From Aquilaria yunnanensis (Eukaryota > Streptophyta > Magnoliopsida > Malvales > Thymelaeaceae): DNA of 64,000 bases. This document shows, piece by piece, positions 22,265 through 35,109 of this stretch. The DNA is taken from the NCBI GenBank assembly GCA_039654915.1, contig CM077593.1, positions 79,898,501 through 79,962,500 of the forward strand, in the 5' to 3' direction. The stretch's first letter is position 1, and each line of letters starts with the position of its first letter. The notes beneath the pieces were generated by a model. The model did not search any database, was not told where the DNA came from, and saw only the letters and a list, made by a program, of their open reading frames with translations. Made by a program: the position numbers and the translations under genes.

Positions 22265-23960
22265 GACCATCACGGAGTCCCAACTATCTCCTCGTCCTCC
22301 GAGTCCGAGTCATTAGGATACTGTGGAACTAGTTGAGCCGGCGGGCACGGAAGGTTTAGCGAACGACAAATAATCTCCAACTGAGCCCGGTTTGCCTCCA
22401 ATACGGCTCTATTCGCCTCCATCTCTGCTCTCTATCTCCTCCTAATTCTCTCGAGCTTCCTCTCGTACTCGGCATCCCTTCGTGCATTCTCCTCTGCCAT
22501 CATCTTCTGTACTTGCTCGTTGAATTGCGGTGTCTGTGTGATGTCGATAGGTGGGATGACACCTGGCTGTCGGCGGCCCGGTATGACACACTGCTCAGAT
22601 CCTAATCCAAAAACACGCCCTCTCCTTCTATTGCCAGATGCAGTACTAATTATTGCTAGTTCATCAATTGGCTCTAATCCATCCTCTTATTGTGTTTGCT
22701 CCTCAATCTCTGCACTGATACGAGTCTACAGAAACATAATAAAATACATTTGAGCCAGACATTATTGGTAAAACATGGTAAGTATCTTAAGAATAGTTGA
22801 CAACAAAAAGTTATAATACTTACAGCAACTTCTTCACAGCGCTTACTAACATATTTCCCATTCTTCATTTTATGTGTTGCTTGAAGGACTTTAAACAAGC
22901 CAGGGTCTTTCTTTTCTGGATCTCTCTCTCTCTAATTGAATGAAACATAAGATTAATATGTAATTTAAGTTCATTATTTACTTAAATGTAAAATGAAAGA
23001 ACATTTATGAGATATATACCATTTGCTCTCGATGTGCAGACATCGAGATAGATCCCCCTGCATATGTCGCGCTGCAAGAGCCAGACTGTGAATCCTCGTC
23101 AGTCACTGTTGCTCGCATTGCCTTGAATCTAGCGGACTTCTGAATGAACTCCGGACTGGCCCAATATGCCTCCATTTCCGCATATGCAGCATCTGACATA
23201 AAGTTTGCCTTTGCTCGACGTATAACAGGATCCTTCACACGTCGGATTTCTGACATCATGCTTCTGTAATGCTGTGCTCCCAAAATATTCCACACCCGAT
23301 ACACCTCATTATGGTGTATCGGATCCCACTCACAGCTCCTCTGTACAGGTTAATATGTGTAAACTATTAGCATGAAAAAAGCAAGTAATTGTTTTGACAT
23401 TAATCATCATTATCATACTAATATACATGTTATACCTAAAAAACACGCCACCATTGCCAAAGGTCTGATGCAGAGATGGAGGATCAATCAGAATAGGGTT
23501 TGAAATGTATGGTGAAACATGGTGTCACCAACCGTGTCGCTGCAGCTGGAATGAATCTGCAAAGTTCAAATGATTACTTAGTGACTTCTTGATGATTCAC
23601 AGTAATGTAAGTAATATTACTATTTTTATAATGTTTGTAGGATATTCATCACTTACGTGTTACCATGTGGGGATATCCTCATCCGCGCTCAGGCTGGTGT
23701 TTGTGACATCGATGATGGGATGTCATCAATATGTATATCATCATCTGAGGGATGAGTCGTCACTATCGGGTGCCTAACATGGCGCGCACCAGATCCATGT
23801 CCAGATGTCCTCCACCGCCGTCAGATCGGTGCTCATGTGAGTGGACGTGCATCGCTAGCACTGTTGTGTCCTATGTCTCTACACCGACATCGTCTTGTGC
23901 CCGGGATGAAGAACCCATCCTCTGTCGAGCATTAAGTATTGGCTCCATGACCTCTTAAAA
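22265..23960 (-). pseudogene. TNPA-like DNA-binding protein of the CACTA element (multi-exon)
   Basis: This protein would bind the subterminal repeats. The best exon (23304-23018) contains VKDPVIRRAKANFMSDAAYA, a conserved plant transposase (Ptta/En/Spm) segment, and ends at a plausible 5' splice site (ATG then GTATAT). The next exon (about 22914-22832) reads GLFKVLQATHKMKNGKYVSK and ends before GTAAGT. The last exon (about 22735-22267) is coiled-coil-like, rich in Glu/Arg, with RRDAEYERKLERIRRR and an acidic end. Upstream exons at 23670-23960 contain stops. Exon borders are inferred. Confidence 0.6.
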
Positions 23961-24168
23961 CTGCGCAAATGGTCCTTTCCCAGGTCGGCACTTATAGGTG
24001 TTATCCCCTTTACACGGCATCTGCATTTATAATTATCTAAGTAAGAAAATTAAACATAACATATGTTTACTGACATATATTATGGAGTATTAAGGGTACA
24101 CAAATTTACAAAATATGTTCTAAACATTACAAATGACTTGTGATCATTACACATGCTAACCGTTATCT

Positions 24169-27100
24169 TCATTCATTCAACCCAGTGCTCCCATTCTCGT
24201 GAAACTCCTCATTTTCTTCCGTGTCACTATCATCGGATATAAACTCTTCCTCATCATCTATATCGTCATTAGATCCCCTCTCGTCAAGTACATCTTCTTC
24301 AATATCATCACCGACACCTGGGTCAGCTAACTCCTCAACTGGGTCATCTTCAATTCTTTGACAACTCATGGATCCACTGTCTTGATAAACGTCATCCTTG
24401 TCAACAATTGCATACTAGATTATCCATCTAGGTTTTATCTTCATAACAATTGACCACCCATTTTTTTCACGTGACTTTGTCGGATATGGTGTGTAGTAAA
24501 CTTGGTCAGCCTGTGATGCTAGAATGAAAGGATCAAACTTCTGATATCTGCGGCTATCCCGAATCTCAACTAACCCAAACTGTTTATGCATTCGAGTTCC
24601 ACGTTCAGGTGTTGGGTCAAACCAGTTGCACCTAAACAAGACAACATTCTTATGTGGATAGCCAGGATATTCGAGTTGAATGACTTCTTCTAATATACCA
24701 TAAAAATCACCTGCAACTTCGCTTGAACCCATGCTTCATATGCAAACTCCACTATTAAATGTTGATTTGTCCTTGCCCCATTCACTTATGTGAAACTTGT
24801 ACCCATTTGTAAAATAAACCGGCCATGTCTCTACCCGACGTGAGGGTCCACATGCAACATCCCACAAGATGTTATCGACAATATTGTTACCTAGCTCATA
24901 AACCTATGCAAAACATTTTCATTTTAGGACAATATATCTGGAAGTTTATAACTTAACATATTGCAATACATAGTGACTAAAAGCACACGTACATAGTGTC
25001 GAAGCTAGCTTGAGAAATTGTTTTTAATGTGTATGTCCATCTCAGACATGGTTATATCGGGAGCAGTTTCCCTTACCATGTCCATAAACATACTGTGAGC
25101 AAATACAGAAATGATCAAAATATGTTAGTTTTGTCAGATGATTAATCCTGAACTTCAAAATAATCAAAGTACTGGATGATCATGAACGATGACTTACTTT
25201 AGATATGGCCTGATCTCATCACAGTTTAGAAGAACGTATGTGGTTGCAAGTCTGAGTTCATCATCCGTGAGGAATCTATATCTACATGCACCATATGGAT
25301 GTCCCGGACAGGTGAATATGGACCACAACTCACCATTACATGGGACAGGACCACATTCATTATTTCGCGGTACTCAGTTCATCATAGAGGGAACATGGGA
25401 TTCAAAGTAATGAGAGCAAAATATGGAAGTCTCCTCTATAAGGTATGCTCCACATATCGATCCCTCAATATGAGCAGTATTAGAAACCTTCATTTTTAGG
25501 TCATGCATGCACCGCTCAAATTTATACATCCATCGGTACTGAACAGGTCCTCTAACCCTTGCTTCATATGGCAAGTGAACTGGGAGATGCTCCATGACAT
25601 CAAAAAACCCGGGAGGAAAAATTCTTTCAAGCTTACAAATTATAATTGGAATATTGGCCTCCAACGCCAACAAGTGATTATCATGCAGCTCTAGAGAGCA
25701 CAAGTCTCTAAAGAATAGACTTAACTCTGTTAATGGCTTCCATATATTCTCGGGAAGAACTTCAAGGGCAATGGGAGGAAGCCTTTGCATCATAACATGG
25801 CAATCATGACTCTTCATGCCATACATATTGCAACCAGAGGTATCAACACATCTCCCAAGATTCGAGGCATATCCATCAGGGAGTCATAAAGATTTTACCC
25901 AAGCGATCACATCTTGCCTTTGGTTAACATCAAATGTGAACCTCGCCTTTGGTTTGAATGAACGACCATCATCAAGTAGAACCATGTTTAACGCCGGCCG
26001 ATAACAATAAATTTTGAGGTCCTTCCGTGCTTTAACATTATCTTTCGTTTTGTTCTTAACATCTATCACAGTATTCCATATATTCTCAAACACGTTCTTC
26101 TCAATATGCATGACATCAAGATTATGTCGGATTAAGTTCGTGGCCCAATATGGTAACTCCCAAAAAATGCTTCGCTTCGTCCAATTATGTGATTTCCCAT
26201 AATCGCACGGGCGATGTTGTGGACCATCGTTAGCAATTGATGGAATCTAGGAGATTCTTTCAAATATAGCCTCACCTGATAAGCGATCGGGAGGCAATGA
26301 CTTCTCTGATTTCCCCTTCTTGAAACAAGTACAATTTCTTCTATATGGGTGGTTCCGGCCAAGAAATTGCCGGTGACAGTCGAAAAATGAAAATTTTTCG
26401 CCATACTTAAGTTGGAATGCCTTACTTTTTCCCATACAAATGGGGCAAGACAATCGCCCAAGTGTCATCCATCCTGATAGCATGCCATAAACCGGAAAGT
26501 CATTAATGGTCCACATTAATGCTGCTCGCCAAATAAAATTTTCTTTTAATGACACATCCCATATTTCAACGCCATCAAACCACAGATGTCGTAGCTCTTC
26601 TATTAGAGGTTGTAGATAAACATCAATCTTATGATTTGGGCTACGTGGACCTGGAATCAACAACGAAAGGAACATATAGGGTTTTTTCATGCACATCCAA
26701 GGGGGAAAATTATACGGAGTAACGATAACAGGCCAACAAGAGTATTGTTTTCCAAATGGTCCAAAAGGGGTAAATCCATCGGCACACAACCCCAATCTGA
26801 CATTTTGTGCTTCCGAAGCAAACCATGGGTAGGTCCGATCAAAATGTTTCCAAGCTTCACCATCTAATGGATGTTTTATAACACCTGGGAACTGTGTTTG
26901 TTCCTTATGCCACCTCATCTGCTCTGTTGTTGACATTGACGCAAATAAGCGTTGCAGACAAGGGCTTAGTGGTAAATAATGCATGGTTTTTCTCGGTCGA
27001 TCTTTACCACAACCTCCCTTTTTTGGCTTATATCTCTTAGCTCCACAGTACTTACAAATACGCAGACTACTTTCATCTTTCCAGAACAACATACAATCAT

Positions 27101-27779
27101 TCATACAGACGTCAATCTTCTGGTGAGACAGACCCAACTGCGAAACTAATTTCTTCGTTTCAAACCAATTTGATGGCATCTTACTATCTGTAGGTTGAGT
27201 CTCCTTCATCAGTTGGGCAATGCCATTAAAACATGCTCGTGACATATGATACTCAGACTTAAGGTTAAGAAGACGGACAGCAGCAGATAACTCAGAATGA
27301 TTTTCGCACCCATCCCATACAGGAGTTGATGCTGAATTCAATAGATTAAAAAAATTTTATGCACTTTCATTCGGCTGCGCAACATTGTCTTCCGGAAATT
27401 GTGACAAATTAGGCCCAACGGCATCTAATACCATCCTTTCGTATGGATTCGTCGAAGACCCCTATTCAAACTGATCAAAGCCAGACACACCCGGGTCTGT
27501 ATTTGAAGCTACAGTAAATGGCTCTCCATGAGTGGTCCAATTCAAGTAAAAAGGCTTAAACCCCCATTTGTACAGATGAACTCTAACCTCGTCACACTCT
27601 TTAAATCGCAAATTCTTACACTTCCGACAAGGACAGCGAATGCATAACCCGCTTATTGTTTCAGGATGAGAGACAGCAAATGATATAAATTCATCAACCC
27701 CAGACTCCCACTCTTGTGTGTACCCCGTTCGCCTAGGCAAGAAACTGTTACTATACATCCAACTACGGCCCGACTCCAT
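24169..27779 (-). pseudogene. TNP2-type CACTA transposase with in-frame stops
   Basis: This is the catalytic protein for excision and insertion. From the N-terminus: a transposase-associated domain (27779-27462, MESGRSWMYSNSFLPRR, RCPCRKCKN), the TNP2 core (27341 to about 25890; CMLFWKDESSLRICKYCGAK, RTYPWFASEAQNVRLGLCAD, GFTPFGPFGKQYSCWPVIV, LSGWMTLGRLSCPICMGKSK, NLDVMHIEKNVFE), a DUF4218-like domain (25826-25374; DVMEHLPVHLPYEA, WMYKFERCMHDLK) and a DUF4216-like part (24732-24415; VVLFRCNWFDP). An acidic tail lies at 24369-24169. From 27779 to 25374 the frame stays the same but is cut by stops at 27462-27464, 27357-27359, 26247-26249 and 25884-25886. Introns are likely between the DUF4218 and DUF4216 parts. 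Confidence 0.85.
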
Positions 27780-27894
27780 TACAAAAGAAATCTGTTCCTA
27801 ATCATATGAAAGACATATATAGTCATCAAAGAACGCAATAACGAAACTATTAATAATAAGACGTACCCTTCCTAGATATTATAATTGTTATTAT

Positions 27895-28880
27895 TATGTG
27901 CCATGCATATAAACATTATTACTATCAGTATTATTATGGGTATTATTATTACTCAAATTTAAGTACTATGCGTATTATTGTACTTGGTTGTATAATTATT
28001 GTAATTATTGTGTATAATAACAATAAGAATTTTTTTAAGTATTGTCAAAGTTATTCTTATTTATATAATAATAATAAGTATAATTATTATAATTATTATT
28101 ATGACTGTGTCATGCATATAAGTATAATAATTATGATATAATAATTATTATTATATACATTACTAGTATCAGTATTATTATGGGTATTATTATTACTCAA
28201 ATTTAAGTACTAAGGGTATTATTGTACTTGGTTCGATAATTAAGTTAATTATTATGTATTATTACTATTTGTGTTTTTTTAGTAGTATAAATATTATTCT
28301 TATATAATAATAATAATAATAATTATTATTATTATTATTATTATGACTGTCCCATGCATATAAGTATAATTATTATGATGACATAATAATAATTACATAC
28401 ATTATTATTATCATTATTATTATGGGTATTAATATTACTCAAATTTAAGTACTATGGTTATTATTGTACTTGGTTGTATAATTATTTTAATGATTATGTA
28501 TAATTAGTATTTGTATTTTTTTAAGTATTGTAAAAGTTATTCTTATATAATAATAATAATTATGAGTTATTATTATTATTAGAATGACTGTGCCATGCAT
28601 ATAAGTATAATTATTATGATGTAATAATAATAAGTAATTAAATACATTATTTTTATCATTATTATTATGGGTATTAATATTAGTGAACTTTAATTACTAT
28701 GGGTATTATTGTGCATGCTTCTATAATTATTTTACTTACTATGTATAATTAGTATTTGTATTTTTTTTAAGTCTTATTATTATTATTATTTAAGTAATTA
28801 CAATTATTATTATTATTATTATTATTGTTGTTGTTGTTATGACTATGCCATGCTTATAAGTAAAATAATTATGATGTTCC
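27895..28880. repeat. AT-rich tandem array, about 240-bp period
   Basis: The word CATGCATATAAG (or a close variant) recurs near 27901, 28111, 28353, 28595 and 28849. Each is followed by TGGGTATT, TACTTGGTT-type and TTGTATTTTTTTAAGT segments in the same order. The units are padded with (ATT)n runs of variable length. The array lies upstream of the TNP2 gene within the CACTA element. Confidence 0.8.
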
Positions 28881-28928
28881 ATGCATGTAAGTAAAATTAT
28901 TTTTAGTATGATTATTATTATAATCATC

Positions 28929-28971
<43 letters not shown>

Positions 28972-28975
28972 ATAT

Positions 28976-29015
<40 letters not shown>

Positions 29016-29390
29016 CATATATATTGTTATTATTAAACATATTATTACATTATTATTATTCACATTCTTATTTGGTACAAATAATTTTGTTTTTTATTAT
29101 AAATATAATAATCATTATCATTAATATTATTACTATTTTCCTAATATTTTTTCATATTATTCTTATTATTAAGCGTATAATTATATTATTATTATTCTCA
29201 TTCTTATTATTCTTTTGATTAACGTAATTATTATTACTTAGTTTCATTATTATAATAATTTTCTAACTTACTACTACTACTACGAAGTATTCTTAATAGT
29301 AATTATTACTATTATTATGTTTATAATATTGGGTACATCTTACAATAATAATAATAATAATAATTATTTTATTATTATTATTATTACCCA
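28881..29390. repeat. (ATT/AAT)n microsatellite tract
   Basis: Long runs of ATT and AAT switch strand polarity near 28930-29010, forming inverted (AAT)n/(ATT)n blocks. The poly-Asn/poly-Ile open frames here are compositional only. Confidence 0.9.
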
Positions 29391-30345
29391 ACACTAAATC
29401 ACTCAAAGTAAAGCTTAAGTCAACTAATTACGATGTAAAGAATATAGAAAAAATAAATGAAATAAACAATCTATATGGAAATTCAAAATACCTATATATA
29501 TTCAACATAATTAAATACCATAAATAAATTTCTTCTTCACATTCTCCATCACTAAAATTACCCTTAAATAAAAAATAATTAAGACAAAAAAAAATTGGAA
29601 AAACCCAACTAAAATAACCAAAGCAATGTAGAACCACAGTCATAATACATAAATTTTAATCACAACATAAGCAATAAAATACAATTTTTTCCCTCAAAAT
29701 TTTAAAAAAATTTCGGATTTAGGAAAAAAAATTATAAACTTACCTCTACCAACTTCAGAAGCTAAGGAATGTAACAATGACAAGCAATGGAACCTCAAAT
29801 AAGAATTCAAACTGAAACAATCATGCCATCAAAATCAAACCACCATTTTTTGCAACTATATCAGTAAAATCAAAAAATACCTATTAAATAAACACATACC
29901 TGTCAATATAAGGAGCTGATCTACAAAATGGGGGCAAAAACGGTGCTAAACGGCCGGAATCTCAGCTCTGTCGGCGGCGTCGACAACTACCACGCTGTGC
30001 GAGCTTCTCTCTCCCCCTCCCCGCCCGAAAATACGCGATTGGTGCTAAAGCAGGAAGAAGATAAATTTAAAAACCAACTACCAATGGCTAGCCATTGGAA
30101 AATCACAAATTTAAACGCACCGTTTCATTTAAAAATTAACCAACGGCTAGCATTTAATAACAGCCCATTTATTGCACCAACGCACGGCAGTTGGAAAAAA
30201 GAAATTTAAATATAAAAAATTAGTTTACTGTGTTACCAACACGTGCACGTTGCAAATTGGTACCAACGGTCCCATGCGTTGGTAATTACCAACGGAATTA
30301 CCAACGGCTAATACGCCGTTGGAAAAGTAACAAAAGTTAGTAGTG
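29391..30345. other. CACTA 5' flank and right subterminal region
   Basis: This is non-coding. The stretch 29930-30010 is GC-richer and may be the leader or promoter of the transposase genes. TTGGTAA/TTACCAA words reappear from 30060 to the terminus. Confidence 0.5.
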
Positions 30346-30348
30346 TAT
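30346..30348. repeat. CACTA target-site duplication, right
   Basis: TAT follows the inverted CACTA terminus. Confidence 0.8.
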
Positions 30349-30446
30349 TAAATGCATCGTGAAATTAAAAGAAACATATAGTCAATCTATGAAGAATTAG
30401 AAAATTTATGTATTAAAGAAATTTTGGATTTAGAAGCTAAAGGATT
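30349..30446 (+). pseudogene. Pararetrovirus part 2 (sequence just before RT)
   Basis: About 100 bases of the viral polyprotein survive between the CACTA element and the next insertion. They read in one frame, with one stop, to a segment ending IKEILDLEAKG, which joins logically to the RT start at about 35088. Confidence 0.55.
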
Positions 30447-33400
30447 GTAATAATCCTAAAACTTAAGAAAAAGAAAATTACCAAATTACCGTAAATGCAA
30501 AAATTATAATTTTGCCCTCAAGGGTATTTCCATAATTTTACCTATCGATTTAGAAAATTAATGTAAAACTAAGAATGTTGATCCTTAGATAATTCCATTG
30601 GTAGTCATTAAGTCAAATTCTAAGCTGGAAGCTCAAAGTCATCATTTTTTTAGCTAGGGACATTTTTGTCCTTTTCCAATCAAGCATTGAACTAAAAATC
30701 TGATAGTGCCATTGAAATCTTCTTGTGAAAATGAGTTAGAAGAACTTTGTCTCACTCAAGTTTAAATTTATTTGCTTTAGTTCCTAAAATTTAGCCTATG
30801 CAAATCCATGGTTTATATCAGGTTCATGCTTTTGTTGTATGTAATAATTTCCCACCTAACTCTAATCTCTATTTAGAAAAAAAAAATAATATACCTATAG
30901 CCGCAATGCATCCTAGGAAGTTGTTTCTTTTTTTAATTAAAATTCAAATAACTTTACCTATTTAGCTATATTTCCAATCCAATCACATTCACCATTTTCT
31001 TACTAGTATCCTACAATTATTACTACTACTACTACTACTATTTTTATTTACATTTATTTTACTTTTCCTTTTGTTTCCCTGTGATCCTATCTAACTAGGA
31101 CTCCAATTAGTCCATTTGACCGGATTCTAATAGGCTGCTCTTTCTTCCTTTCTTCTCCAACTATTCCCTACCACCAAGACACAAATGGGAAAAGAAATAG
31201 CAACCATGGCCACGGCTCTCCACCTTGCCGTCCTCGTTATCTCCTGTAGTTTCTGTTATATCCCTCTCCCATTCTTTTAGTTCATTCAAACAGCCTCCTA
31301 ATTCATTCATTATTTCTAGTCTTGTTGTTTGGAGTGGAGAAGTCATCACACTAATAGAATCATCATCGCACTTTCCCTACCGTTGCCGTCTTCATCGCGC
31401 TCTTTATCTAACAAGTGTAAGCCTAGACTCTTGGCTTTTATTTTTTTCTCTATTATCTAAGGTACTCTAAATGTTATTTGACTGCCTATTCTTGCCTAGG
31501 TTCACTAGATTGAACAGAAATCACATTGGAACACCAAAAATGATCCAACGTGTACCGACGATCCTAAAATCATTCATGTGAGTCTAAATACTTTAGTATT
31601 ACTCTTTTATTTTTTTTCCAGCACATAAAGAACTTATATTTTTGTTGTAAATCATTGATAGATCATTGTTATTCAAAATTTTAGGCTTGTGCACTCGCTT
31701 CCAGTGTGATCAAACCTCTACTTGTACCCAAGCCCCAGTAAGCCATGATAGTCTCTTTGGAATTCTTTTGACTGCTGATTTTGAATCTTTCAGCCCCTAT
31801 TAAGTCTTTTCTCTTCACTGTCCAATGTTGTTACAGTTGCCTAGGAAATGCTTACTGAAAGGTTTAGCACTTCTTTGACTCCCAGGGCGTTAGAGATCTC
31901 AAAAATACATCAGGAATCAAAATAAAATTTTGTCCTTTCAAGTGTAGTTTTTACAACCATTTAATGAGTATATAACTTAGCGTGTTGGCCATTGTAATTT
32001 TAGGATCAATATCAGGAAAGGCTCTTGATATAATTTCGAGTAAGCATGAGACCACCATAGACTCGCTAAGACCCTTTTTTGCCCACTAGGTAAAATTTTA
32101 GCCTAAATATCAAGAATGTGAACCTTTCAAATGCCATTTACGAACTTTCTAAATTTTAGCATATTTTCTAATTTTCTACCTTCCTAATCTTTTTGTAGAA
32201 CCTGTTCTAAGATGCCACCCTTTTCAACGGGTTATTTCACAAAAGGTAAAGAGGAAGAATGTGTTAGTTCTCGTAGGCCCTCTTAGGCCCAAAATAACCA
32301 TCAACATGAATAACAAATTCCAAGTAAACAATTACATTAAAAAAAATGTTTAAAAGCATGGGCAACACTGGTAGATTAATTAAATTAATTATTCTAGAAT
32401 TTTATTTTATTTTATTTAGTTTTTGTTTTTCGATTCAGATGTAATTTTGATTGGTTGGTTACATAGTTTTAATGATGTAATAGATGATATATGTTTGGTG
32501 CTAGTATCATGCTAGGACAGTTTACAACAAGAATTAAGTTAGAAGTATGTTAGGACCATTTGAATAAACCCTAGTAGCACCATGTTTATGGCTGGTAAAA
32601 CAAACACCGCTAGCACTATATTTAGGGCCGACAAACTCTCTAGCAACATGATTAAGGCAGAAAGCAACCGTTAGTGGTATGCTATGGCCATAATAAACTA
32701 CTATGAGCTTGTAGGTACATGATTAGGTTCATAAATGCTAATTGACAAACTTGAAAAAAATTCACAAGAGAGGAGATGAACATTTATCATAAATATACTT
32801 AAAAAAATATTATTGATGGTCATATGATCATGCAAAACTAAACCAAGATAACATAATAAAAGAAACATGATGCACTAGAATCATGGCACTATACTAAAAA
32901 GGGGTTAAAATAAGATGAGCTATGCTCATGCATCAGTTGGTAGTTGCATATGATTGATATTTATTATACACAAAACTGCATTTAAGTAAAAGATATAAGG
33001 AGTAAACTAAAACACAAGGCATACAAGGTTAGTGGCAGACCATATCTACATGACCTAACGAGCCATAAATTTAGAAGAGAGGTTCAGAATGGACAATTCA
33101 AACCCGAGAAGCATGTTAGGGTGGCCACGAACCATCCCAAGTCATGACCCGATATTGATATAGAGTTTGGAGATATGATTTGCGCACTGCTAGACCATTG
33201 CTGGTAGGGGACCATGATTAAGGCTAGTATCACGAGAGGCTCTACCTTGGCATAGGTATCTCGAGAAGCTATGACTTTGTGACATCCCTAGTGGCATTGC
33301 CTAAGAGTTATCCTGAAAGAAAGTGATGCATACACTCACCACCTTAGGTTCGTCCGATGACATTCAAGTAATCAATTAAATAATTTGATCAATGTGATAT

Positions 33401-35083
33401 GATTTACTCAATAAAAGAAATTATGCACATGCATATTAGTTCAAGATGCTAGTAGGACTTTAGTATTATTGTTATGATGTTGCATGAAATTGTTCTTTGA
33501 TTAAAATTACTAAAACTTAAAGTTTATTATTGGGATAAATATTAGTTAGTCCTAAAACTTTTTGCATTTTGCCAACATAGTCCTAAAACTCATCGACTTG
33601 CCAAAACAGTCCTAAAATTATGAAATCGTTAGTTATGTTAGTCATGATTTGGATGTCTTGCTATGTGGCACACGAGAAAGTTGAGGTGGCACATAACAAT
33701 CGTTAAATGCTAACTTATAACCACCATTTCTATTTTAAGGATGAGTTTGCAGTTATATGTATAGTCTAAGGACCTAACTCACAATTATGAAACCCTACGC
33801 TCTTAGCAAGAAAAAAAAAACTACACATTTGATCCCTGATTCCCCACTCCTTGGCCCCCAAAACACTATACTCTTCCCTCTATCGCTGCCACATTAGAAA
33901 CATTGCCCGAGCTTCCACATCATCATTCCACCTCTGCCAGCCACTTTAGCCTGTCAATAATGTTTTCATTCCTAATTGATTCTCAAATTTTATTTCAAAT
34001 CAGTATTTCCTTTATTCCTCATTGAACCGTCGCTTAGATGTTTCGACGCAAAAATATGTGTTAGCCTTCAATCCTCTTTACAATGTCGGTGGTTGGACGG
34101 TCGGAAGGATGGGCTTAGACGACGATAAATGGTGTGGCCTCCAACAAGACTAGAGGTAGGTGGCGGTGTTGGATTTCGTGGATTCAGCACTCAACTGTAA
34201 CAGGTCTAGGGTCATGAAGCTCCTTTCCTTTAATTCGGTATTGCCAATGGCTAGCGATGCCTGGAATGATGGCTTCTGGAGAGGCAAGAGGTTAGCAATG
34301 GGCCAAAATGGTTAATAGAGGTGGAACAGTGGGTAAGCTCGGGTGGTGTTTCATGGGTAGCAGTGGCAAAAGGAGAAAGTTAGGGTTTTAAGGGGTAAAG
34401 AGCAAAGAATCAGGGACCAGGGGTGTATTTTTCCTTTTTTCTTTGCAAGGAGCTTAAGGTTTCATAGACTGTGGGTTGGATCCTTGAACTATATGCTTAG
34501 TTTCAAACTTACACCCAAAATAGAAAAGGTCGGCATTTAACAGCTATTATGTGCCACCTCAGCTTTTTTGTTTGTCACATAGTAAGACATCTAAATTAGA
34601 ACTAACAAAGCTAAGAATTTCATAATTTTAGGACTACTTTGGAAACTCTATGAGTATTAGGACTATGTTGGTAAAACATGAAAAATTTTAGGACTGACTA
34701 ATATTTTATCTCATTTATTATTCATTTGTTGTTTGTTGAAAGATTATTAGGACCCACGTGATGAGCCTGATACTTCCCGCTTACTGAACAAGTGGTGCTC
34801 ACCCATCCTTCTAACACATTTTCTTAGGTGAGTACCATGAAGAGACAGAGTACACTGAATCGTATGATGAGATTTAGGATGTGAAGCAAATTGAGTGAGG
34901 GCACGTTATAGCCCTCGAAAAACTGGTTAGGATTGAATTTTTATTCTATGTTATTTCATTTCTAAAAGAAACATATGGTTGTTGAAATTGGTTCATTATT
35001 CGTATGTTAGTTTCAATAGGATTGTCATTTAACTACTCTGAGTTAGTTTAACACTTTTATTATTTGAAAAATGCATTAAAAGA
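30447..35083. mobile_element. Non-coding insertion, possibly a solo LTR, hosting a Mutator-like element
   Basis: This block separates two parts of the viral RT region. It begins near TGTAATAATCC. A weak flanking duplication is visible: GGATT (30442-30446) against AGATT (35083-35087). It has no retroelement coding domains and no internal direct repeat. Without the Mutator-like element (33532-34713) it is about 3.4 kb. A TG start and a large non-coding body suit a solo LTR, but a canonical CA end at the right border is not clear. An (ACT)n run lies at 31021-31041. Other short frames look accidental. Confidence 0.45.
33532..34713. mobile_element. Mutator-like element with long inverted repeats
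   Basis: The left end GGGATAAATATTAGTTAG is matched, inverted, at the right end (TGAGATAAAATATTAGTCAG on the other strand), and the inverted repeat runs about 190 bases on each side. The exact 9-bp duplication TTTATTATT flanks it (33523-33531 and 34714-34722). The roughly 800-bp middle (33740-34500) has no transposase. It contains GC-richer, possibly captured sequence (33880-34400). Its ends resemble those of the 351-bp MITE at 2411. Confidence 0.85.
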
Positions 35084-35109
35084 GATTAATTCAAAAATGA
35101 AAATCTTCG

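Larger units (their letters stand above)
21351..30345 (-). mobile_element. CACTA (En/Spm) DNA transposon
   Basis: The left end is CACTACAAAAATTTG and the right end, on the other strand, CACTACTAACTTTTG. The 3-bp duplication TAT flanks both (21348-21350 and 30346-30348), as expected for CACTA elements. Subterminal regions carry many short direct and inverted copies of TTGGTAATTACCAAC-type words, dense at the left (21365-21960) and sparser at the right (30050-30330). Two minus-strand genes are present: a TNP2-type transposase (24169-27779) and a TNPA-like protein (22265-23960). It sits inside the pararetrovirus protease-RT region. Confidence 0.95.

Noticed and set aside
28869..29218. Poly-Asn/Ile and hydrophobic open frames
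   Set aside because: They are translations of ATT/AAT microsatellites.
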